Shown: in pieces, positions 22,937 to 33,954 of the stretch
Numbering within the stretch: the stretch's first letter is position 1
How the letters are laid out: each line of letters starts with the position of its first letter
Assembly: GCA_002270565.1 (NCBI GenBank)
Contig: NQMI01000006.1
Location: forward strand, 578,244-642,243
Origin: Stenocarpella maydis
Taxonomy: Eukaryota; Ascomycota; Sordariomycetes; Diaporthales; Diaporthaceae
DNA: 64,000 nt
Reading direction: 5' to 3'
Program-made: the position numbers and the translations under genes
The notes under the pieces: generated by a model
The model's input: only the letters and a program-made list of their open reading frames with translations
Told to the model about the DNA's origin: nothing
Databases searched by the model: none

Positions 22937-24844
22937 ATGTCCTTGTCCGCCGCATCGATGGAAATTCCCGACGCCAGCTGGGAGCGCTTCCGCGCAGACA
23001 TAAGACGCTGTATCGAGGTCGATCACAACAAACGAAGACCCAGAGTACAGTTCCATATTCCAATTCGTCCTCGGACTGCAAAGTACCGGCCTGGGGAGGC
23101 GTCTGCTCCACCTCCAGTGAACCTGCGACTGGTTCACGACAGCGACGCCTTCATCGTCGACAAGGTTGTTCTTCCTAGCATCCTCTCCCAACCACACCAT
23201 TCTTACCAACGACGCTGCTACTACATCATAGGCTGGCCCGACCTCCCCGCAGCCCGTCCAGCGGTGGACGCCAGCAAGATCCTCGACTATGTTTCGCCTC
23301 GAAGTCTTGAGGACTGGGAATACCAGGATGCCCTACGTCGCGAGGAAGAGCGCGAGCAACAGCGCGAACAAGAAAGACTGGAACGGGAGCGTGCGGCCGC
23401 TCAAGGCACGGCGGTGGCTGCCCCGAATGGCAGCTTCGTGTCAGGCGCGAAATGCACACCGGGACGACCTCGAAGACCAATGATGGCTGTAGCCGAGGCG
23501 ACCCCTGATCCCGAGCTTGATACCGAGCAGAAAGGGATACTACACAAGCGAATGAGAGGCCCGTCTTTGTCAACTCCCCAAAAGAGCAAGTTGGCGCAAC
23601 TGGTGGCCGAGGAGGAGATGCTGAAGGAGCTGGAGAAGCTGGACAGGGCAGGTGAGGACGCCGAGTCGGCGATCCAGCAGCAGCTCCTCGATGAGGGGGA
23701 GGGTGCCTCGGATGGCCACACCGACTTGGGAGATCTTGAAATGCCACGTCTAAGTTCTGCTACGTCGAAAAGGCCTAGCAGGGAATCCTCGAGAGCCAGC
23801 AGCATACGGCCGGGTCTTCCAAATCAGTCCAACTCACCTGCGAGAGCCGTGACTGGCCTGGCCACGTACCGTACTCCTGTACCTGTGCCTGTCCTGTCTA
23901 CCCTGTCCAGGCGGGCCAAGGACAGTGGCCCCAAGCCCTCAAGCAACTCATCCCAGGCCCTGGCAAGGCCCCTGATTTCAACTACGCCAATACCATTGCC
24001 ACCCTATTGCCAACCGACAGCAAATAAGTGGGTGTCCAAGCCCGGCCCTGAGAGCCGACCTTCAACAGATCCACGGCCCCAAGTAGGAACCCCACAGCAA
24101 CAGGTCCCAGCTTCAACTCCTTTGCAGTCAAGCCATGTCTATGGCCAGAGCTCGTCTTCTTTTAGTCATTCAGCGACTCGCACCGGTGGCTTCACCCCCA
24201 TAGGCGGCACATTTACAAGGCCGTCTAAAAGACCAGCGGACGATTCTCCTGTCCCTGCGAGCGTTCGAGCAAAGAGAAGGCCAAAGAAAAGCAAAAAGCA
24301 TGCGGAAATGCAAGCAGAACCTACAGCACCTGCTAACCCCGCCGCGGGCTTGCTCATGGAGCAACAAGAATACGTTGTGAAGCGACTTGAAGATGATCGC
24401 ATCCTCGATGGTGTCCATTGGTTCCAGGTGAGATGGGAAGGCAACTGGCCAGATGCGGATAACCCAACCTGGGAGCCAAGGGAGAACATTTCAGAGGCGC
24501 TGGTCAAGCAGTACCTCAAACGGAAGGCGAAACGCAAGGCCGATAGAACCGATTCAAGGAAGAATTCATCTATAAACCAGGCAAACCCATTTGCAGACTG
24601 GGCCAAGCGGTACAGCAGCGTGGCAGAGGCCTTCGAGGGCCAGGCTGAGCTGAACGCTACCAGCGATGCGATGCTTGATCCGGGCAATACGGGAAACCGT
24701 GATGCAGGCACGGACGACGGCCCTGAAGAGCTTCTCGTTATCGACGAGCATGAAACGGCCGAAATCGAGAGTCGGCAGCCTACGCAGGCACAAGTTGCAG
24801 CACAGTTTGCTCGTATGGGAAGAGCAGCACCTGGGTACTTTTAG
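22937..24844 (+). CDS. Chromodomain protein
   Basis: Single-exon protein of 635 residues. A clear chromodomain lies near residues 477-530: EYVVKRLEDDRILDGVHWF, FQVRWEGNWPDADNPTWEP, then ENISEALVKQYLKRK. It has the aromatic cage positions Tyr (EYVV), Trp (VRWEG) and the Trp of TWEP that bind methyl-lysine on histone H3 tails. An N-terminal region (residues ~70-150, DAFIVDKVVLPSIL to RSLEDWEYQDALRR) has a looser chromo-like pattern, including YYIIGWPD. Between them lie a Glu/Arg-rich helix and a long Ser/Pro-rich linker with a basic nuclear-localisation-type cluster (RAKRRPKKSKK). Probably a heterochromatin or histone-mark reader, but no catalytic domain is visible. The ATG at 22937 has a good fungal context (CACGATGTC); an upstream in-frame ATG at 22844 would add 31 residues. 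Confidence 0.87.
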   Translation: MSLSAASMEIPDASWERFRADIRRCIEVDHNKRRPRVQFHIPIRPRTAKYRPGEASAPPPVNLRLVHDSDAFIVDKVVLPSILSQPHHSYQRRCYYIIGWPDLPAARPAVDASKILDYVSPRSLEDWEYQDALRREEEREQQREQERLERERAAAQGTAVAAPNGSFVSGAKCTPGRPRRPMMAVAEATPDPELDTEQKGILHKRMRGPSLSTPQKSKLAQLVAEEEMLKELEKLDRAGEDAESAIQQQLLDEGEGASDGHTDLGDLEMPRLSSATSKRPSRESSRASSIRPGLPNQSNSPARAVTGLATYRTPVPVPVLSTLSRRAKDSGPKPSSNSSQALARPLISTTPIPLPPYCQPTANKWVSKPGPESRPSTDPRPQVGTPQQQVPASTPLQSSHVYGQSSSSFSHSATRTGGFTPIGGTFTRPSKRPADDSPVPASVRAKRRPKKSKKHAEMQAEPTAPANPAAGLLMEQQEYVVKRLEDDRILDGVHWFQVRWEGNWPDADNPTWEPRENISEALVKQYLKRKAKRKADRTDSRKNSSINQANPFADWAKRYSSVAEAFEGQAELNATSDAMLDPGNTGNRDAGTDDGPEELLVIDEHETAEIESRQPTQAQVAAQFARMGRAAPGYF

Positions 24845-25568
24845 ACGCCTTTCAAAGGCGCCCGGCGCCATCACGGCAGCACATGCGCTGAGCAGCATCG
24901 TGGTTTGGGATAGCAAGTTGGCACACCCACAGCATTGGCTGAAGTGCTTCCGGTTGCTCTGGGGGAAATTTTGTAAATGCCCATGCAGGGCTAGATAGCT
25001 TCACAGACAGCCCAAAAAAGCATAAAAAAAAATTACACAGCGAGAACCACGTGCTAAATGAAAGCATCATAAAGCTTCGTTTCATGCCTGTCTAGGTCGG
25101 GTAAGAGGTAATATGTGAGAAGCCTCAGGGTAATGAGCCGGTTTTGAGATGATATCAACCGAGAAGCTCCAGATCATGGATGCGGTCCAAAACGGAGGAA
25201 AGTCATATCAGTTGTACGCAATTATCAGTATGGTGTCCAGGAATCCATCTCACCAAAAAAGGGACTGCCATCCTACCTTAGTGGATTGTGCAGAACTCCA
25301 GTCTCCGATTTGAAATTTTGGGGTGAGAAAGCCAAAGTCGATGCAGCATGCGGCACCACTAAGGTGCCATTCATCATTCAATCCCATCTCTGGTGTTGAC
25401 CCTGAGCACCAAGTGCTGCTGCCGGGGATGCCCAAGCTATGCCTGCCAGTGTTGGATCATACCAGCGGCATGCAGGCTTTTGAGAAACAAAGGAAATTTG
25501 CGAGGACAGAGTGGCCCAGTTGTCAATGGAGTCGATGCTGCCATATGTCCATCCAGCCCCCAACCCTC
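24845..25568. other. Convergent intergenic region
   Basis: 3' flanks of the chromodomain gene and of the RRM-like gene. Contains a short A run near 25024. No gene is seen. Confidence 0.5.
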
Positions 25569-27762
25569 TCACTCAAGCTCGACAGCGTGCCTTGTCGCAG
25601 TGCCAAAGCCCTCCGGGGCGATGTAGAAGGAGGTCCCGAAGGATGCCCACTGCTGGTCGCTCATGGTGCGGAACTCATCCAGGCTGCACGTCCAGAAGGC
25701 GTCCTGGGTGTGAAGCTCCCCTCGGGAGTACCTGCCGGGGGACGGGGTCGGAGGGGAGATGTGATCGCTGACAGATGTAGGGCTGTTAGCCCCCATGGGC
25801 AAGCCACCACCGCGCAGCGTAAGGGTGACAGTCTCAATAGGGCTGTCCGAGGCATTTCCGGAACCACCAGGGCGGCGGCCATCGTTTCCGAGTCCTATAT
25901 CGTTGCCGCGGTCGGCAGAGGCAGGGGTGGCTTGCTTCGAGACGGGGCGGGTAAGAGCCGGGGAAGAAGACGAAGAAGAATCAGAAATAGGAGAGGTTCC
26001 ATGTACAGCTGAGACTCGGGAGCCTCCTGGGACCTGGATGTCCTGAGGAGCATCCGCGAGGTTGGCCTGGGTGTCGTTACCTCCCTATATGTCATTCTAT
26101 AAGCCATTTGTCATTCTATAAGTCATTTAGTCTGGAGTGAGGCTGGCATCCGCCCTGGGGACCCTTTATTCCACTCACGTTGGAGTACTTGTTGACGGCC
26201 TCTGCGCCCGAGCCTGCGCGGTAGAGGCGGGCGGTGTTGTCACCGATGACGCCGGCCCTGGTGGTGTCGCAAGTGTAGCTGGTATCAGCGTTGAGGGATC
26301 TGGAAGACCCCACGGGCAGGTAGACCACGCCGTTTGTGTTCGTGTTGGAGTTCGGAGGGTAGGCGAGCCGGGCCTGGCTGTGGGCCATGTGCGCCCGGAG
26401 CGGCGAGAGTTTAGAATCCAGCGGGACATTCCGAGCGGCGGCGAAAGGCTGGTACTCAGCACTGGGGCCCATGCTGCCGATGCTGTAAGCGAGGCCCCGG
26501 TTCTGATGCTGGGCAGAGACAGCTGTGCCCGTGGGACGTGAGTCGACGAAGGGGTCTGTGAGTTGGCCCGGGGGAGGGATCGGGTCACCCAGCTTGTACG
26601 GTCCATAACCGGCAGATGCTAACACGAGAGGCTGCTCGCCAGCACCCCCGTTGTTCCTCAGTGACCACTGGAGCCGAGTAGAAAGGTCGGCTGTGCCGTT
26701 TGGCATCGCGGGGTGAGCCTTAGCACGGCAGCGCCAGTACGCCTGGATGGGGTCAACCAGACCCTCATGGATGCCTGTGAGGATGCTCTTCTGATCCAGC
26801 TCGATGAGGTTGACGAAGGGCTCGTGGTGCCGGAAGACGGGGAGATCGTCGCCCTCGTCAGGGTGCAGGAGGAGCTTCTCCGGCGGGTCAGAGCAAGGGT
26901 CATACTCGAACTCAAGCAATGTCACGCGTGCTCTGGCCTCATGGGCCGCCTTGACGCTGGTGTACCAGACGTGGAGGCTTCCGCGGACGGGATTTCCATG
27001 GCCATCACTGACGGGGCCGTCCAGCCACATGCACTCCACTTGGTCTTTCTGGTGCTTCGACCTGTGGAGGCCGAGGGCCCGGTAGATGCCGGCTACCTCC
27101 TCGGGTTTGCAGCCTCTGTACACCAGGCAGCGAGAACCCGCGATGATGGTATTGGGGACCTTGGTGGGGATCTCCCCACGGTCCCAGCTGGTTCTCATTC
27201 CGGGGGCGGTCTTGTAGAGCTGCACCTTTGCACGGCGCTCCCAGGTGAATGGGACTCCGGGGCGGGAGGTCTGGAAGGCCCAGAGACCCCAGATGGGGCT
27301 CTCGGCACAAAACTCGGCATACGTGACGGCGTCGGTGACGAGCTTGAATGTGACGACGGCGACGCGGGTGTCCTCGAAGTGGCTGACGTAGCAGGAGTCA
27401 ACACCACCGCGGATACGAGGGAGGATGTCGGCCGCTGTGATGGAGTCAGGCAAGGGCGAAATGATCACGGTACGGTTGTACCTATTGTCCACCTCTGTTT
27501 CTGTCTGCCCTAGCCAACATGCGATGCGGTGGGTCTCCTCGTCGGTGTCGTCGTTTCCTCCATTAGGTAGCTGGTGATCTTCATGCTCGCTGCCTTGCAC
27601 GGTGGCGATAGCCTCACCGGCGTGCTCGGTCGTGGCACCCATGGGAGCGGGGTTGATAGGAAAATCGCCTTCCATCACGGTTCGAAGGACAGCCTGGGCT
27701 GGCGGCAAGTGAACCTTGGCCTGAGGGCTCGTGCGTATGGTATCAGGGTCTACCTCGGCCAT
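25569..27762 (-). CDS. RRM-like fungal protein, uncharacterised
   Basis: Exon 1 is 26179-27762 and exon 2 is 25569-26084, joined over a 93-nt GTGAGT...ATATAG intron in phase 0 to give 699 residues. An N-terminal acidic, disordered stretch is followed near residues 95-160 by a segment with RRM character: RTVIISPLPDSITAADIL (beta1-alpha1), then TRVAVVTFKLVTDAVTYAEF (beta3-alpha2). The canonical RNP1 aromatics are weak, so RNA binding is uncertain. A second possible alpha/beta unit follows (CLVYRGCKPEEVAGIYRALG). The C-terminal third is Ser/Asn/Pro-rich, and the end, encoded by exon 2, closes with a compact aromatic segment (FWTCSLDEFRTMSDQQWASF). I know fungal-restricted proteins of this general layout but cannot name the family. 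The leader upstream is unusually long and CT-rich on the coding strand. Confidence 0.78.
26091..26128. repeat. 19-bp tandem duplication inside intron
   Basis: Two near-identical copies of GTCATTCTATAAGYCATTT (26091-26109 and 26110-26128, one mismatch) lie inside the intron of the RRM-like gene, immediately upstream of the 3' splice site on the minus strand. They duplicate a potential branch/acceptor-proximal segment. Confidence 0.8.
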
Positions 27763-30700
27763 GGCCTTGAATCAGGAATTTGTTTGAGCAAAGGAAAGCT
27801 GCTGGATGAGATTGGGCGAGTATGAGACTAAGCTGCAGAGTAGATCTTGGAAGACCGAACCTTGGAAGAGATGGAAGAGATGGACGATGAGTTCCAGGGA
27901 GACCACACAATCCACAAGTGAGGGTCGGACAAGTTGGGATTGCAAGTAGTCCAGGAAGAGCGTAAGGTGAGCGTTGGGGAGATGACACCATCCAAGGCGG
28001 TTAGAGATGTTGAGATTGCAAGAATGGCAGGGCAAGTGTCTGAAAGATCGCAACACCCAGGGTGGTTGGCGATAGGGGTGCCAATGGCGCAAGAAAAATG
28101 CAATGAGGGCGAGTCTGTGTCGGGGAATGGAGCAATGATCTCGTTAGGATGTGACGGTGTAAGGCTTCAGATGGTTTGGGTTGGGGAAAAAATAGATGAG
28201 GGCAGGTCTGTGTAATGACAGGTGCTGGTGAGGCATGAAAGTCTAACAGCGAAGTCGAAAATGGATAAGCTGGGCGACCTGCCAAGTGGAAAGATGACGA
28301 ACCTTAAGTCGAGCTGAAAGAGATTTGTATGTGGTATCCCGCAATTGAGCTTATGTCGGACTTGCGTTGTTAGATGGGGCGGTTTGCCCAAAGCGGAAGA
28401 GTTCTATGTGGCTCTGTAGTTCAGGAAGAGATGATGTAGGAATGCAGCTATAAGATCTTGTAAGGAAATGTACAGGAGATTCTGTACGAGGTATGAGGAC
28501 AGCAGGGATGTGGATGTAAGTGGTTTGTATGAGAATATGCGGACGGAGACTTTGCATCGACTTGCAATGGTAGCTGGCATGTGTCTGATGGAGAATAGTG
28601 GAAAATCATATCCAGACCATGTAAATGGTGATCGCTAGTATGCATGGAATTGTAAGGTCTTTGTAAGAGACGCTCTTGCCAAGTCGACGAGAACTTAGCA
28701 GCACATTTAAAGATGCTTGACATCACGGAGAAGGCCCCCATGTTCACACCACCCTCGCTATTTGTTAAATTGTAGGTGCTTCATTCACTTTATGAGAAAT
28801 TCTAAGACGTGCTCACTACAGTTTCCCATCATTGGTGAGTGGTGGGAATAAACACTTGGGAGGCCAAGGACGAGATTCTTTCCAGGATGCGGTTGGCTGT
28901 TTGCGGAATAAATAAACAACGAGGGTGGGGAGTGGGCGTGGTGGGCAGCCATGGAAGTTCCTGGACCCGACTGGATTGTGGGATGATCCAAAATGTCAAG
29001 CTTCGGGTCGGTCTAACGTATTTTCTCGCCAAGAACGAGGTATGGGGGATGTTGATGTTCTCGATGGTGAAGAAGTGGTTAGGGCGCAGCGCACTCCTGA
29101 CAACTTGCTGCAGGCAGAGTGCGCTATATACGAATGAACCAAGATGGCCCTCTTATTACTCTTTGCTATAGGTTTAGACTCAATGCCTTGCTGTCACTTT
29201 ATTTATGAACGCGGAGATTCGCACAGAAGAAAACGGAGGGTACACAGATACATATAGGCCCCCAGTGCACATATAACACGCACCACCCAAATTAGTATGC
29301 AAACCATTATTGTAACTTAGCCGCCATCACTACCGGTTGGGCCCCTAGTGATGTGATTGAACACTTTCAAAGCTGTCGAGGTATAGCTTCTCTATAAAAC
29401 TTTAGGGAATGACTGGAGGGCATCAAGGCGGTCAGTGCTTGCTCTTCATACAGTATCCCAACGAGATACACACACCAATTTCCACATACCTGTGATGACA
29501 AGAGGATATACTTCATGTTTGTTTCTTGCCCCCAATCCCGCTTTCTCATCTTCGATTAGGTGACCCTCCTACCATCGATATTTGTGTGGTGGCCGAGCCG
29601 TGACCCAGGAAAGTCATGCTGTGTACTCACGTTAAGGAGAATGGTGTATAGATTGTAGAATCCATGGAGGATTGGGGCACAGAAAACGGAGTGATAGTAT
29701 GTACTCTGTTCTGCCTAGCCTTTACCAAGTCTTTGCGAAAGTGGAGTGTCCTGAACAAGGTTAGGTCTTTGAGGCACCTACACTTGGAGACGGCAGACGG
29801 CACAATGGCCAGTAGGCAGAGCAATTCAATGTGAAGGTGACTTAGCCACATCTGGAGGGAACAGGCAAAGACGATTCCGAAATAGCGATTGCTCAAACTG
29901 GTGCGTCTCATGTCGGAGTCAATAATCGTGTTGCTTGGCTTGTGGTGAATCTTTCGTTGTTCCAGCTCGACCTCAGGGAGTCGAGGTTGGGTACCGGGGC
30001 GGCAAGGGCGGATAATCTAGTTCTAAGGGCTCAACACGTGAATTAATTCTGATGTGGCCAGCAGCAAGCACAAGGAAGAACTTGAGGCCTATCGATACAC
30101 AAAGTATCAGCTAGAGGCAGTCTGCAAAATGCACAAGTAGCAGATGGGTTCCGAACTGTGCCTGCTGACGGCATGTTTTGGTCTAGTCATGTGAGAGTGC
30201 CACTCGAGCGCTTGGACCACCAGATTTCCTTTGTATTTAACACCGCCGCTGCAGCTGCACAACTGCAGTTAACCGACCAATCTCTTCTTCCTTCAACAAA
30301 CACACTTTGAGGATCGTGTTTCAACAACACATTTCCACAGCATCCTAGGCTTCAGCGACTGTATCCTCTTCTACGTCGCTTGGGTAAGTTATAGCATCAT
30401 TTCAATTCCCATTCACACAATCGACCTCGTGCCACCCAAGGCCAACCTCGTCTTCTCTTGCCAACAATCCTCTCGAAGTATCCACGCGACCCCTATTCCA
30501 TCATCATAGAAGCATCAAGCTGTCAAACCTTTCTACTAACGAGTGAAACGGCTGAGCGTCCAGAGGGCCACAATAGATGCCTCTTCAAGCGTCCAGAGGG
30601 CCGCAAACAAACACACGTATGTATCCTCAAGACAACAACAACCCCATCGCAGTTGGTTCCAATATGATTCTCTACCTATTTAGTACTCACAGATGTCGTT

Positions 30701-31790
30701 TGTACTACTGTTAAAGACAGAAATTCAAACGATTGTCTTCCCCTTACCCCCCAGCTCACCGTCACCCCCAGCACACAGCCCATCTACTAAGACACGCCCA
30801 ATCTGGACGTCTGGAATACTATTCCAAGCACTTAGGCAGACCTCAGATGTCCTCAACTTGCTGGGACTTATGGAGTGGTCCTCAGCCATACGATGCTATA
30901 CAGATGGAACACACAATTGTACTCACGAAACAAACAGACACGGCGTGAAGCCTCTTCGGCTTGACGCTCCCCCTCCAGAGGAAGGGGGCGGGTGTCCAGA
31001 TGGACACCTGTAGGAAAGGCTGATTGACGCCCTGGTTGAAGGTCATTGGCGCTGGCTTTCCGTTCTGAGGGTAGGGTCCTGCCGCCGGGTATACGATGTC
31101 GGGGGAGGCCTGTCGGTAGCTCTCATTCGCCTGGTACGGTGCAGTGCCATTCGATGGCATACCCTCAGGGCTCGCAGGAGCCAACTCAGCAGAGGCCTGG
31201 TGAATGGAGGGCACAAGGGCATGACTTGCGAGCAACCAAGATGCAGTCTCGAAGTTTGCAAAACTCCGAGATACTGTGGAGTCTCAAGTTCTCAAGGCTG
31301 ATTAACCCACAGACCTCCCAGGGGAGTAGGCCTCGCGGGCTATCCACGAGAAGTTTCAGAGACAACACATTCCTCCATATTAATCCGGAGGGAAGAAAAT
31401 GCTGTAAGTATCTCCCAGGAGATGTTCTTGATTACCAGTAGCAGACAAATGAACTGATCATCGATCTGACTACCTAGTCTCGTCAACGTCAACTTCAACC
31501 AGGTCAATGTCCTCTGACGCTGCCACCAGCCCCAGCCCCAGCTCCAGCTCCTGGACCTGGACCTGCTGTCTCCCGTCGGCCCTGGATCCTTGCCGAGGAG
31601 GCAGAGCTGAGATGTCGCCGCCAAGTCGGCGAGAACTTCGACGCCATCGGCCAGGTACGCGCCATTCGCCGTAGATTATCCGCACCTTATGCATACATGT
31701 TGACAATCGTATACTAGGCCTTGAACAGGACCCCGGCCGCCTGAGAGACCAAGGCCAAGACGAGGATCTACTGGTTCCCAGCATCGTCGC
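27763..31790. other. Long region without a firm gene
   Basis: 27763-28740 is CT-rich on the minus strand and probably the promoter and long leader of the RRM-like gene. The rest has no credible gene. Two parts hold protein-like remnants: minus strand 30990-31235 (a Pro/Gln/Ala-rich frame including YPAAGPYPQNGKPAPMTF) and plus strand 31460-31780. A leader-like, CT-rich stretch with a GTAAGT lies at 30260-30395. Confidence 0.4.
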
Positions 31791-33504
31791 CATGGATTAT
31801 CTCAGCAACACAAACGCTGTCGGCAACAACAACAACAACAACACCAACAAAACCCTCAACACGATGACAGCGGTATGTCCGTTGATGGATCTTGAGTCAT
31901 TCACAATCATGATAAACTAATACAAGAGCAGAACCAGCCTACGGACCTGACAGATGGTATCCCACCCGGCCAGTTGAAGCACACCAGATACATTGAAGAA
32001 CTTCAGGGAGTGGACAGATACTTCTTCGACCACTGCTGTAGGGCGGCGGGCTCTGCGGCCGCTCACAATCAATCGGCAACGGCCAGTTCAATGTCAGGAG
32101 CCGTAAGGGGTGAGGAGAGGTTGTGGCGGCAGACGTGGAGGAGATTGTAGAGGCAGTTCCCCAGGTGTCGATTCACAGTACCGCAATCTTCTTTTGGGAG
32201 GCGATTTTCTCCGCTGCCGCGGAAATTGCCAACAACTACATCAACCACTGGTTCAGCCTCGTCTGAGGTCTCAGCCTCGCTCCGGGTCCAGAGGGACCCT
32301 AGCCTGACTCGCTGTCGACTTCGCACTTGCTCTGCCGCAGCAGAGATTAGAAGTCTCAGCGCTCCACCAGCAAGTCCAGCTTCGACGAGGACGGGGGGTT
32401 GTGATGGCCAATGGCAACGGCATTGATATCGACGCTCCGCCAGCCTCCTCCTCCTCCTCGTCCTGGCCAGACTCTCCCTCACGCCTAAGACCATCCTTAA
32501 CAAGGTAGTCTCCATCCCCAAGGTCCTATTTCTCTCACACGCCGCCTACTCCCCAGGCCTCGGGCTCGTTCTCCTCCAAGACCATCAACGAGACCCCACT
32601 CCCGGCCAAAGATTCAGAGGAACCTACTCTTTCTCTCAGCACGCTATCAAAAGCTGAATCCCGACCCAGCAGCCAGCCTCAGGTCATGGGCCATCACGAA
32701 ACCAGGTCTCAGGACTCGGTGCTTCCTGCCTCGATCCCCCAGAATGTGGTGCCCCAGTGCGAGCGCGGCCAGAGAGCCAGACCTCGGCCCCCTTGGGTTT
32801 CACACCATGCAGCACCACGGCTATGGTCCATACCAAATCAGACTGAGGATCAGGATCAGGGGTACCAGGACCAGTAGTATCAGGACCGGGAGTATCAGGG
32901 ACAGATTGAGGACCGGGGTCATGGCCCTAGCTTTGTCCGCTCTGCCGCCCTGTGAGACCAAGGCCAAGGCTGCACAGGTTCAGAGGAACCTATAAGCTGC
33001 CCTACAAACTCATCAACGCACTGGGTCTGGAGAGGCCTATGCAGATGAAGGCGTTGATGGAATCTACCAGGGAAAGGCAAGATCAAGGAGGCTGCTGCCA
33101 CTTCGTTGGCAACAAGCCTAGTGAGGTCAAGGCACATGCTGGATGTCCTGTCAGAGCTCCACCGTGCTGGAAAATCCGTCAGGTCGGTAAACATCCAGCT
33201 CTCAAAGATCCCAGGGCTTGGGCCAGTCTCTCAAGCACATACAAAAGCCACGACAGACAAAATGTCTCGATACCCTACCGGTCACCCAAATCTTGACGAC
33301 AGCCAAGCGATCAAGACAGTCTGTTGCGCCAAGGCGTGCTGTACCACAAAACTTGTGCATCGCCTGCCGGCCATAGGGTTGACCAGGACTCATGCTCCTG
33401 TATCCACGGTCAGTCCCTCTGGTACTCGATGCCTGGTGGCGACAAGAATAAGAAGCGAGACGAGATCTCGGATGGCCCGGGCCCGGGCACCACGGCTGTT
33501 ATGA
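31791..33504 (+). pseudogene. Decayed multi-exon accessory gene (PNQTED-repeat family)
   Basis: An ATG at 31791 opens an exon with a poly-Asn run (AAC repeats) that splices in phase (GTATGT...AGCAG) to an exon reading NQPTDLTDGIPPGQLKHTRY. Further on, a helical segment (HSTAIFFWEAIFSAAAEIAN, about 32170-32240) is reached only by a frame change. From 32406 a reading frame spliced over a ~52-nt intron gives a Ser/Pro-rich segment and then PNQTEDQDQGYQDQ followed by TAG at 32875-32877, after which the same frame continues YQDREYQGQIEDRGHG to a second stop (TGA, 32953-32955). A later plus-strand frame (33066-33504) includes HMLDVLSELHRAGKSVRSVN. The stops are CAG-to-TAG and CGA-to-TGA type. A related segment lies at 60938-61020 on the other strand. 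Function unknown. Confidence 0.5.
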
Positions 33505-33954
33505 GATCTCTTATCACCCGCAACCGCGTCCGCGACCCCCGGGGAGCAAAGAAATCCTCGGCATACGCGCCTCCAGTCCGAAATAATACTAGAGTTAGCG
33601 CTCAGCTTCCATCCTGCCATCTTTGTTGCGACAAGACGTTCGCAGCGGAAATGGACTGTGCTGTGCTTGGGATATCAAATGAGAGGAAAGGAAGGTTCTA
33701 GATAGTAATTGCACACACTTTTGAAGTTCCCCACTTCAGTGCCCGTGACAATGTTGTCAAGTGCATATGAGTTTCCAATATCACGTGTGACCATGAGAGT
33801 CCTGTAGCATTGCTGGTCAAGAGAATGCGGCTTTGCCCACCGGCCCATCAAGTTGGGTTTCTGGTGGCGGTCCTTTAGATCGTTAACACAAACATAGCTC
33901 AACTGAATCCAATCTTTGCAAGAGGCACCTCCGCATTGAGATACTCTCACAAAC
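33505..33954. other. Gene-free flank of transposon
   Basis: No gene seen. GC-balanced DNA ending exactly at the terminal inverted repeat of the next element. Confidence 0.4.
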
